From Atkinsonella hypoxylon (taxonomy: Eukaryota > Ascomycota > Sordariomycetes > Hypocreales > Clavicipitaceae): a stretch of 64,000 bases of DNA. The position numbers were made by a program, and so were the translations under genes. Shown here piece by piece: positions 51,832-63,077 of this stretch. The notes under the pieces were generated by a model that was not told where the DNA came from, made no database searches, and saw nothing but the letters and a program-made list of their open reading frames with translations. The DNA lies in NCBI GenBank assembly GCA_000729835.1, contig JFHB01000005.1:248001-312000 (forward strand), in the 5' to 3' direction. Every line of letters starts with the position of its first letter. Positions within the stretch are counted from its first letter, which is position 1.

Positions 51832-54800
51832 TAATCTGGACCTCAAGCTGCTATAAGCTGGCATAAGTCCCCTGTAGATGCCTATAACGTTCTAGTTAGG
51901 CAGTATTCGCAGAGTGCTGAAATACAACGTGGTACGCTATATGCTAGTTATCACAACTTATCGTTTTCGAACTATAAGGGATCTTTAGAGGCCTTTAATG
52001 CTGAATTTAATAATTTACTAGCTAGATTACAGCTCTATAGTGTAGCTATTAATCCTATCAACTAGGTAAATCATTATATTAATGCTTTAAAGAAGACCTT
52101 CCCTAGCTGGGCTAAAAGGCAGCGATATTCTATTAGAGCTGCTAGAGCACAAGGTCTATCTGTAAAAATGCTGAATTTACAGTTCCTTATAGCTAACTTA
52201 TTAGAAGAACAAAGAGATAAAAGCTCCTCTATATCTAAGGCTCTTAGTTATAAAGCTTCTAATTCTAATAGTTCTAATAATAATAAAGCTAACTAAGGAA
52301 AGAATCCTCTTAATTAGAAGAAGAATTCCGATTCTAATTCTAACGATTCTAATGCCTCTAAAGAAAAAGATTAAGATAAAGCCTCTAAGAATAAGAAGAA
52401 GTGGAAGGGTCGAAGAAGAAGTAATAAAAACTCTAGGAATAAAGATAGAGAAGCTGCTTTTGCTATAGGTTGTTATAACCTATCTACTAGCAACCAGGAT
52501 ACTATAGAATCTAATGATTCTAGCAGTTCTAGTAGTGATAATTCTTACGATTTAGATACAGAATCCACTACTAGTGATACTAGTACTACTAGTAATAATA
52601 CCCCTTCTTTTAATTACTCTAATGGAATAATTAAAAACTCCCTACTATACGATATAGGTTCTACCTGTTATATAGTTAACAATAAGGCATTTTTCAGGAC
52701 TTTTAAGCCTATAAAAAAGGGTAAAACTGCGCCTATTACTACTGGAGGAGGTCCTATTTATCCTAAAGGACAGGGAACTGCTGTATTCTAGGTACTAGTT
52801 AGTATAAATCCAGCTAAATACAGGCCTTTAGCTCTAAAGGATGCTCTATATTGCCTAGGTTTAGATACCAACCTAATTAGTAGTCTAAAGCACTATTTAA
52901 TAGGGGGCACTCTCCTTAGAAATCAGCTATTTCTAGCTAATAGAAGCTGCTATAGGCTTCTAAATCCTAAAAAGCATAGTTTCTTCTTATAGCTTAAGGG
53001 GCAAGAGACCCCTAGAGTGTGTAAAAACCACGCTAATCTCTCTTATATAGGATTTCTAGCTAGCAATAGTTATAATAGCGGTTATAATGCTAGTTATTCT
53101 ATAGAGGTTCAAATCCCTTAACAGCCTAGTTTTAATCCTAAGGAATATAGCCGAATCGAGGAATTATCTAATTTTAAAGAAGAAGAAGATAATACTAATA
53201 ACGATGCTATAGAGCTATTAGCCCTAGTTCCTAAACGGGCTCCTAGTTAGATTCCTTCTAATAACGGGGATTTAGAAGGTCTAAATCCTAAGTTGCTGGA
53301 TATTGGAGGAAATAGCCGTCTAGATCCCTTAAATAAGGCCTGTGGTTCTTAAGAGATCTAGCAAGATAGGGAGCAATAGGAAGCTAGCTCTAATAATAAT
53401 TCTAGTAGTATAAATCCTACTACTTCTTCTTCCTATAAGAAGCTCCTAGAATTAGCTGCTACTTAGCACGTTAGATTAGGGCATATAGGACTCCCTTTAC
53501 TAAAGAAGACTGCTTTTATTACTAAAGGTATTCCTAATTTTACAAAAATCAAGGAAAAGGATTTTAACTGCTTAGCTTGCAACTAAGCTAAAGCTGTTAG
53601 AAGACCTAGTAAGCATGCTATTCCTAACCCCCCTAGATGTTTAGATATTATAGAGGGAGATACCGTTAAAATAGAGCCTATACTGCACAATAAGAGGCCT
53701 CTAGTTCTTTTTCTAATTAATAGAAAATTACAGTATAAGTGGTCTTTTAATCTAGCTAATAAAGAGGGTTCTACTCTCTATAGCTGTATTAAAGGCTTCT
53801 TTAAGGAATTAAAAAACTAGTATAACTGCTACCTTAAACACCTTTATTTTAATAGTAGTATAGAAATTAATACTAGGTTGCAAGCTTAGCTATCTTCTAA
53901 GGGTATTTGCTTTAGCACCTCTTGCCCCTATATTTACGAACAGAATAGGCTAATAGAGAGAGCTATAAGGGTACTTCTAGACCGTTTACGTGCTACCCTA
54001 TAGTAGTTACAACTACCTCTATATCTATAGTCTTACATCCTTTCTGCTATAGTGGATTTAGTTAATACTACTGTGAATAGTACTAAACTACTAAGTTCTA
54101 AACAGCTATATTTAGCTAATTTAGAGCCTTCTAAGACCTATAAGCCTAATTTTTCTAAAATTAGAGCTATAGGCTCCTATTGCGAAGTTCTAATCCTATT
54201 AGAACAGAGATCTAGGTTGCAGAAGCTAGCTAAAAGAACTATTCCTAGTAGACTTTTAGCTACGCTAGGTTCTAATGTATATCTAATATACATCCCCTCT
54301 AAACGAGCTGTTATAAAGACTAGCTTCGTTAAAATTATAGAAGGAATAGGTCCTATTTCATAGGGCATCCCTAAGGTTCCTATTAGTTCTATAGTAGATA
54401 ATCCTTTAGAGGGAGAAATCGATAACTAGCAGCAATTAGAAGATAATTATACTCCTAAGTATCCTTATTCTAGTTATCTAGATGTGCTAAATTATCCACT
54501 AGAACCTGTAGAAAATCAAGCTCTTCTACTAAGCAACCCTATAGAAGCTATAGAGGCCCCTAAAGCCCCTATATCTATAGAAGCCCCTTAGGCTAATATA
54601 GAACCTATAGAAGCTAAAGCTGATGCTAATGCTATAGATTTAGATAGAGATATATTTTCCTTAATTAAGGATCTATGCTTTAAGGCAAGGACTAAAGCAG
54701 CTATTACTTCTAATAGTAATAAGGATGAACTTCCTAATACGTAGAAGTAAGCCCTAAAAAGCTCTGCTAAGCAGCATTAGATAGAAGCTACCTATAGCGA

Positions 54801-56475
54801 ATTTAAGCAGCTATTAGCTGCTAGAACCTTTAAATTTATAGGGAAAGACTAAGTACTTAAGGGCCGAAGAGTTCTAAAGAATAGGCTTATCTACAGGCTA
54901 AAAAAGGATAAAGAAAATAATCCTATAAAATATAAGGCCTGCCTTATTGCTAAGGGATTTATGCAAATAGAAGGTTAAGATTACCTAAAGACCTTTGCTG
55001 CAACTAGTATTCCTTCTAGCTAGCGTATATTATTAGCTCTTGCAGCTTTTAATAACTAGGAAGTTAAGCAAATCGACTTTATAGGAGCGTTTTTAAATAG
55101 CAAGCTAAAAGAAGCTATTTATATAGAAATCCCAGATGGATTTGTTGAATTTGCAGAGCAAGCATCGCTATTAGTAGCTAAGCTACTAAAAAGCTGTAAT
55201 TACAGGCCTTCTAAAGACTAAGTAATTAAGCTAGAAAAATCCCTCTATGGTTTAAAGCAAAGTCCTAGAGAATAGCAGCAAATTCTAACAGAATTACTTC
55301 AAAAGTATAGATTTAAACCTCTTATATTAGACCTAGCAGTCTTTTATAACCCAGCTATATCTACATATATTGCTACTTATATAGATAACTGTCTTCTAAT
55401 TAGGCCTAATTTACGATATATTAATAAGCTTAAAAAGCTACTAAATTAAGCCTATCTAATAGAAGATAGAGGACCAGTAGAATTCTTTCTAGGTGTGTAA
55501 ATCACCCGTAATAGGTCTAAAAGGTCTATTAAAATCCACTAATCTTAATACATCCTTAAAGCACTAGAAAGATTCAAAATGCTAGATGCTAAGCCAGCTT
55601 CTATCCCTATACAGCTGGGAATTCTAAAGCAACTAGTTACAAAACTTCTCTTAAAATCCGATTATAAGCTTTATTGGAGCATAATAGGCACTATAATGTA
55701 CCTAATGTTGCTAACTAGGACTGATATTGCTTTTTCTGTTCAGTAGCTATCAACCTTTCTAGCTAAGCCCTATATAGAGCACCTAAACGCCTTTAAGCAC
55801 CTCCTAAGGTACTTAAGTGGTACTAGAAGCTTTACTATTATTTATAAGCGTTCTAGTCTACACCCTATAGGGTCTTCTTCTAAAGCTTCTAATAGTTCTA
55901 TTAGTTGTAAAGAAGTACTTAAGACCCTCCTTAGTTATTGCAATAGCGATTTTGCTGGTAATAAAGTCTCTTCTAAATCAACCTATGCTTATCTATATAA
56001 GCTAGCTAGTGGACCTATTAGCTGGAAATCGAAGAAAGCTAGTACTATTGCTCTTTCTACATTAGAAGCAGAATCTAATGTATTATCTAAAGCTATTAGA
56101 GAATTAGAGTAGCTCTACGGCCTTTTTAAGGAGATAAAGCTACCTTTAACCCCTTCTATTCCTATTAGGTGTAATAATTAAGGCGCTATAGTTACTGCTT
56201 ACAACCTAACGTTGTATAGTAGGACTAAGCACACCCTTTTAAAGTTTAACTACATTAGGGAAAAGATTTGTAAAGGTATAGCTAAGGTTAGTTATATTAA
56301 TACAAATTAGATGCTAGTAGATAGCCTAACTAAGCCTCTTGCTATTTAAAAGCATTAACAATTTATTAAGTTACTAGAGCTTTCTAGCTAGCTTATAAAA
56401 GCAACAAAAACACTTAAAAAATCGAAAAGCAATAAAAAATAGTTAAAAATCGATAACAACAAAAACAATTAACAA
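51832..56475 (+). pseudogene. CopA copy 2 gag end and pol (protease, integrase, RT, RNase H)
   Basis: One phase throughout (~1,550 codons), no frameshift seen, stops TAG with a few TAA. Order: gag end with a Ser/Asn-rich, basic tail (to ~52,600); aspartic protease with DIGSTCYIVNNK (52651); GAG-pre-integrase zinc motif H...H...CLAC (HVRLGHIG near 53,468, CLACN near 53,574); integrase with EQNRLIERAIR (near 53,940); RT with IDFIGAFLNSKLKEAIYIE, KLEKSLYGLKQSP and YIDN in place of YVDD (55378); RNase H with NSDFAGNKVSSKSTYAYLYK (near 55,940) and RTKHTLLKFNYIREK. YIDN shows a catalytic Asp-to-Asn change. Integrase before RT fixes the Copia class. It is inactive, but the least damaged polyprotein of the window. 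Confidence 0.93.
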
Positions 56476-56644
56476 TAACTAGTTATATTTAACTATAACT
56501 ACCCTAGAATTGCTAGAATTAGTTATGTTATTAGTTATATTATTTAGTTCTGTTATTAGTACTGTATTTCGTTAGTTAATTCTAACTTAGATATCCTTTA
56601 AAGGAACTAAGTTGCTTACAGAACTAGTTACTTCTTACATTTCT

Positions 56645-56652
56645 AGAGGGAG
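56645..56652 (+). other. CopA copy 2 polypurine tract
   Basis: AGAGGGAG directly before the 3' LTR, the usual plus-strand primer of reverse transcription. The same tract adjoins the LTR of copy 1. Confidence 0.8.
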
Positions 56653-57345
56653 TGTTAAAAATAAGCTACCCTGTATAGCCTATTTTTATGCCTACTAGTT
56701 GCTCTATTACGTGACCCTTATTAGGTCTTGTTACGTTAATTTTTAGTAGAGATATCGTTGTTACTAAATGTAAACATCTAGATTTAACTAAGGCAAAGTT
56801 GCCTAACCTATAGTTAACTTTAACTGCGATTTTCTCTACAACTAGCAATAGTAGAAATTCAAGAAGTATACTATTTAAAAGCTAAGAATTAGGGCTATTT
56901 AATAGTATAATTGTTAGATAGGGTTGCTTATAAGGATTGCTTGTTATTAGTAGAATTTGTTAAATTGTGCACGTAGGCGTCTTATTTATATAGCTGTAAG
57001 TCGATTTTTTTGTTTTTATATAGTAAATCTTTTTGCGGAAATTATAAAGTAGTCTACAAGCCCCTTCTAGCGACTACAGCCTGCCGATATAGTTAGTAGG
57101 TCTATAAGGGACTAGAAAGATTTAAGATCCTACCCTCACTTGTTTGTTACAGCGCTCTCAATATAAGATACCACTATTATTATAGTTATCTACTGCCTCT
57201 ACGTAATCTATACTATACACTACAGCTTGATTTAGGCCGCTGCTGCTTCCACTACGTGATAATTGCTAGGAGCAATTATAGGTGCTAAATATAAGAGACC
57301 ACTACCCTCTTCTATCTAGTCCTGTAATCCCTATTATTTTCAATA
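56653..57345 (+). repeat. CopA copy 2 3' LTR
   Basis: 693 bp, TGTTAAAAATAAGC to TTTTCAATA, followed by the CCTTA duplication. Confidence 0.95.
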
Positions 57346-57680
57346 CCTTAAACCTAATAGAGCGTTAAAGCTTGTTCTATATCCTATGTATAAGTGAAGT
57401 TACGCAAAATTATTCTAGATAATGTTAAATCCTATAAATTAATCTTATGTAATAAAGCTAATTTATTAAATCTATATAGTATATTCTTTATGCAAGATTA
57501 TTCTGTGCAGTATTAAAAGCATTAAAAATTAATCTATATTAAAGTAAATTTTCTGTTAGATCCCTTTAGTGTATTTCTCTGTGTATATACAGCCTATTCT
57601 AATCCTTAAGCATTAATAATAGTAGTAAATTGTTAGTTAGTTATAGTAAGCTGTTAGTTCTCTCTAGAAAGTAAAGCTAG

Positions 57681-59481
57681 AGAACGTTTCTAGCAGCTTT
57701 AAGGAGGGTTTTACCTAGAAGGTACTAGTCTTACGCTTAGTAGGTATTTCTACTAGTTTACCTATAGCTAGCCTCTTAGTTAGCGTTTTTACCTTAGTTA
57801 GTATTAGCTTTACTGCAGAAGGTATCTTTTATAGAATTAATAGAGAGAAATGCGTTAAAGATAGATTAATTAGAACAAACTAAGCACTTCTTCTACATTA
57901 AATAGTGCTAAATCTATTACTAAAGAGGCCTTATACAGCAATAGGCTAGTTAGCTAAGCGTTCTAAGAAGTCTACGTAAATATAGTTAATTTTATATTGT
58001 AAGCGTCTACTTTCTGCCTATAGTGTATTAATATTGCTAGCAACCTTTAGTAAGGTTTTGTTTTTATTAATAACGTTATTAATACCTTTATTAAATTAAC
58101 TTATACTATCTAGTTAGTTATATATACTATAGATAGTAGTTTATAATTTATTAAACTGCTTATTAAATAGACCTCCTTTAGCCTCTATTTTAACCTAGTT
58201 AATCTTTTTATTTAACTTATTAATTTTAGTAATATAGAGGTTAAGTTGCTTCTATATAGCGTTACTACCTATAGAAGTGTCCTTAAGGTAGGCTTTAATT
58301 ATTTCTTTAGCGTTAGATTTATACTTCTTCTAAAGAAGACTATTACACTAGCTTTAGGATTGCACCTTAGCTAATAGAATAAAGAGTAAGTTTATGCAGC
58401 TAATACTAGCTAAGGTACCTACAATAGTGCTATTAATTCTACTAAATTTATTAGAGAAGTAAATAGTAAGTAACACTGCCTATAACAGTAAACTAGTAGA
58501 TAAATCTATAGTAATAGTTTCTTTACCTCTTTTTACTATATTGCTACTGTAGTATACAGTAGCTGCTGCTTTTGCCTATATCTTGCCTCTTCTAGCTACT
58601 TTAGCGTTACCTATAGATACCTTAGCATCCTTACCTTTATATTACTAGTTCTAGCGCTTTACTTTATAGTTATTATAAATCCTAAAGATATATATTACTG
58701 TATTCTACTAGAGTAAGTAATATATATTATCTTTAGAGACCTTAATGCTAGTTTTATCTATAGTACTACCTTTAAGGGCAAATTTATAGGTATAAGTATA
58801 AATAGTATTTTCTATATTCTATACCTTTTCTTTAGCTCTATTAGTGTAGTAATACTAACTATAGTCTTCTATAATAGGCTTTATATTAGTAATATTAATG
58901 TTATCTTTAATTTCTATAGAAATAGTGCTAGAGATAAACTTATTAACTTTTAAGGTGCTCTTAGCACTTCTAAGCCTACTAAAAGTGCTATATAGGCAGC
59001 AGAAATTAAGCAATATAAGATAAGTTTTAATATTATCTAGCTCTATAGCTACTATATTACCTTTATAGTTATATTCTTACTCCTTAAACTTAAAACCTTT
59101 ACTCTTAACGTTAGAACTATTGTTATAATTAATATATATATTAGAAGCAATATATTCTTCTTTAGGTTTAAATAGTAGTAGTATTATAGCTTAAGTGTAG
59201 TTACTATTGTTGTTCCCTTCTTAGAATAAGCTATTTAGGTTTACTAGAATTAATAATTCTAAACTACTAAAAGAAAAGAATAATAGTAGTAAATTTTCTG
59301 TAAAAGAGACAGAAAGGGCTAGAAGTAGCTCTATAAAGGCTAGCTAGTTCTATAAGCTATAGAAATTTACTCTATAGGCAGTTTATTACCCTTAGTGTAG
59401 TATTTTAGTGTTTAACTATTAAAAGTAGCTAAATAATAGCCTAAAGGGATAGAAAAAGTAGTAGCTATAATAGTATTAATA
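57681..59481 (-). pseudogene. GypA copy b extra 3' ORF (ORF3), unknown product
   Basis: Second copy of the extra frame described for copy a. I read 59,340 to 57,961 codon by codon on the minus strand: one phase, ~460 codons, about 22 stops, all TAA or TAG. The C-terminal stretch (about 58,320-57,960) has regular Leu/Ile/Asn spacing typical of a coiled coil. Apparent hydrophobic runs near 59,250-59,340 may be created by RIP (Pro/Ser codons to Leu) and should not be taken as membrane spans. Confidence 0.5.
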
Positions 59482-59845
59482 AATTTATAAGATTTTATAA
59501 TATATAAAGGTATAAGAAAAAGGTTATATAGTAGAAAGCGTAAAAATTTATAAAAGTAAAAGTAAATTTATAGAAAAAGTAGGTTAAAACAACAGTATAT
59601 AGATTTATAGGTGTTTTCTTTCTAACCTCCTATAATTCTATAATATAGGTTAATTTTAATAGTTCTAATAATAATAAATAAGGATATAAAGAAAGAGATA
59701 TTAAGGGATTTAAACAATCTATTATATAATAAAGGAAATTAAGACTTATAAAGAAAAGAGTTAGTAGTAAGCTTTTACTAGCTAATTTAGAGCTTTTTAG
59801 TAGGCTATATTACCTTTTTAATAACGCTAATACTCTTCTTCTTAA

Positions 59846-62761
59846 TTTATAGAGTGTTTCTATAGATATTTATTTATAATTTTAGAAGTATTAACTTTAA
59901 GCTTATCTTTAGCAATCTATTAGTTGTCTTTAGTAAAGAACCCTTTCTATTATATAAGGAATTCTAGATGTAGCTTGCTTAACCTACTGTAGAAACGTTA
60001 GATTTAATAGGCATAAATTCGCTTAATTTCCTAATAGTTCTCTATACTAAACTCTTCTATTGTAATTAGTAGTAGTAGTTACTCTTTTTAGTTAAAAGGG
60101 TTTTTACTTTATCTTAGCTTCTAAAGGTAAGCTACTAATACTATTAGGTATATATATAAATCTAGTAGAAAATCTAAGTAAAATAATAATAGGCTTACTT
60201 TTATAAAAACCTTATATAGCTCTATCTATTAAGGAGACTATTTCTTTTTTAGCTTTTCTAGAAGTATATATCCTTAGTGTAATTATAGGTAGACTATATC
60301 TCTTACTTTAATATTAATAAGCTTATACTAGGTGTTATATTTAATCTTACTTAAGGCATTTACTATACTAATAGCTATTTCTACCTCTTGCTAATATAGC
60401 TTCTAAAGTATAGCTATATTGCTTATATCTATTCTATTGCTAGAAACGTTATCTAATTAGATTAAATTAATAATAGTAGCTAGTTAGAAACTATATATAA
60501 GTTCGTTAAAGGAAATCTCTATACTAGTTACTACTATATTATTAAGTTAGTGCTATAGTGCTAAAAGTATTGCAGTCTATAGTATATTTAGATTTATAAC
60601 TGTATAGTATTAAATAGTAATAATAACTATTTAATTCTTCTGTTTAGCTATTCTATCTATCTATAGGTAGTAAGCTATAGCTATAAGCAATTTACTTCTA
60701 ATTTAGATAAATATACTTCTTTAAACGTTAGAAATAAACTTTAGATCTTAGTTACTTATAATCTACTTAGAAAGGCCTTAGTCTAATAAATATAGTATCT
60801 ATAAGAGCAGTTCTACCTAAATTTCTGCTGTATATATTATATACTTAGGTATAAGAATTATTTACTTACTAAATAGGTAATTTACTAAATACAGTAAGTT
60901 ATAGAAGCTATATCTATCTTTTTACTATAGAGTATTTATTAAGCTAACTTTAGGTATATTAGTAATAAAATTAAGCGAAATTATATAGAAGGGAGTTAGA
61001 ACTAACTTTAACAACCTTAATTTCTTTAGCAGCTTACTGCAGTTAATTACATTTTCTTTATAGATATAGCAGTAAGTAATATAGACTTAAATCTACTTAT
61101 ATATTTACAGAAAGTAAACTACCTATAATTCTACTGCTATTCTATAGGCGTTAAAATAGTTCTAATTATTATAAACTATTTTAAGGATAAATTCTATAAC
61201 CTTTATAGGTATATATAGTTAGAATAGGCTTTTTCTATTATAATAGTATAAAAGTCTATTGTCTTATAGAGTCTATCTATATAGTAGAATCCTTAGCCTT
61301 TATTATTAATTTTACTAATTCTACTTTTTACAAAAGTTCTTAATACCTTCTATAATTCTACTAAGCTTTAAATTAAAACTATAGCCTTAAATAATTTCCT
61401 CTTTTAAACCTTTATTTAATACTGCTATAGCGCTATATTCTTTAGCGAAAAATATACTTATATTAAGCTTATTAAATTCGCTATTATAAGCCTCTTTTTA
61501 GTATAAAACTATAACTAATAACCTAAAGAGTGTATTTAGCACTACATTTAGCACTTCTAGTATATAGAAAACTCTTAGGTTAAATTGCAATAAATAATTA
61601 GCTACTTTAGCTAATTTTAGGTTAACCTTATCTAGATCTATTATAGTAAGTAAGGTATATTTAATAATTCCCTTTACTAGTAAATAGTCTATAATAATAT
61701 TAATAGTGTAGCAGTTAGATTAAACTATTTTCTATAGCTTTTAAACACTTTATATAATTACAGCTACCTCTACCTTAGTTAATCTATAATGTTTCTTTAG
61801 GTTAAAAGTATATCTTAAGAGAAAAAGGATTAGCTATAGCTAGTTACTTTTAATATCTTTACTAGGTATACTATAACTGTTCTATTTACCTATAAGCTAG
61901 AAGATAAAGAGCCTAAATTCTTCCTTATAAGCGTTAACTTTAAAGAATAAATACTTACTAAGGTTATAGTGCTATAGAATAGTGTTTTTATTAAGGTATA
62001 CTTTTACCTCTTTAAATACCTTTTATTCCTTAGGTTTTAGTAAAAATATTACTTCTTAAGCTTTCTTTTAGTGCATTAGTTTAGGTAGACTATTAGCTAA
62101 GCCTTTCTTATAAAGCTCTTGCAGTAAAGTAGTCTTTTATTTCTATAGTAAGTAAATTTATATATTAAACTATAGAATACTCTTCTATAAAAAGCTAGCT
62201 ATACTAATAAAGGTCTTTAGATTTATAAGATCTACTAGAAACTTAAGTTTTTAAAAAGCTTTTAGCCTATTGTTTATATTAGTAATTCTATTGCTATTAA
62301 CAATAAAACCTAATAGCTAGATAGCTAAGTAGCCTATAAATAACTTCTTTATAGCTATTATTAACTTATTTTTCTCTAGAATTAATAAGACTATATTAAG
62401 GTATATAAGGTAGTCCTTAGTAGAGTTAAAGAATACAATAATGTTATTAATATAGATTTATATAAAATATTAATGCTTTTAAAATAATTAGTCTATATAC
62501 TATTAAGCAAAAGCTAGTGCATTCTTAAAGCCTATAAGCGCTATATTTAATGCTTCTAATCCCTATTTTAATATTACTACTATATAAGATTAGTATTCTT
62601 ATCTTACAGGAAGCTAGTAGAAAAACCCTAATGCATTAAAGAGCGAAAATATCTTCTTACTACATATATCTGCTATAATGTCTAATTAATCCAGCAGGGG
62701 GTACACATCTAGCATTACTACACTGTTAAGTGGCCTTATATTAACTACAACTTATCCTTTC
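59846..62761 (-). pseudogene. GypA copy b RT, RNase H, integrase and chromodomain, truncated
   Basis: Minus-strand counterpart of copy a 44,905-47,820: chromodomain at about 59,846-59,986, integrase to ~61,500, RNase H and RT above it, with YxDD as YINN at 62443-62454. The frame is cut by the CopB insertion at 62762. Confidence 0.8.
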
Positions 62762-63077
62762 TGTTGGAATCGTTATAACTCTATCGTGCGATTCCGGCAC
62801 CTACGTAGGTGGATACGACCGCTAATTGGTTGCATCCGCACACTAGTCCCTACTTACATCGGGGTCGCTGATACCCCTTAATTCCCCCTTAACACAACAC
62901 TATACCTAAGATATATAAGGCATCCAACAGGGTATATAATGTAGCCTCTTTTACTAGTTAGATATAACTCCTAGATAACTAAATTTAAACCTCTTTAATA
63001 TAAATACTAGTGCACTAGTGAATTAGTTATAGGACTAACTTAAAGGAGTATAAATTAGACCCTTAGTCTGTTAACAC
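62762..63077 (+). repeat. CopB copy 2 5' LTR
   Basis: 316 bp, TGTTGGAATCGTTATAAC to GTCTGTTAACA. The outer (left) ~130 bp is unmutated and CpG-rich; the inner half is RIP-converted. Confidence 0.92.

Larger units (their letters stand above)
39551..57345 (+). mobile_element. CopA copy 2: complete Ty1/Copia retrotransposon containing a nested GypA
   Basis: Bounded by two 693-bp LTRs and a perfect CCTTA duplication (39546-39550 and 57346-57350). The target is GypA copy b, and the empty site is at 42405-42409 in copy a. Own sequence is 39551-41877 and 51832-57345 (about 7.8 kb); GypA copy a occupies 41878-51826, with its GTTGC duplication. The gag-pol frame is one continuous phase across the insertion, damaged only by stop codons, so this is the least decayed retroelement of the window. 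Confidence 0.95.
39019..62761 (-). mobile_element. GypA copy b: chromovirus, reverse strand, split by CopA copy 2 and CopB
   Basis: Inserted into GypA copy c at AATAT (39014-39018; AATAC in the empty site). Own sequence lies at 39019-39550 (3' LTR and 3' end) and 57346-62761 (ORF3, chromodomain, integrase, RNase H, RT). CopA copy 2 sits between them with a CCTTA duplication. At 62762 a CopB element interrupts the RT region (left flank CTTTC), and the 5' part is outside the window. From 57346 on, a position in copy b equals the copy a position plus 14,941. Confidence 0.9.
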
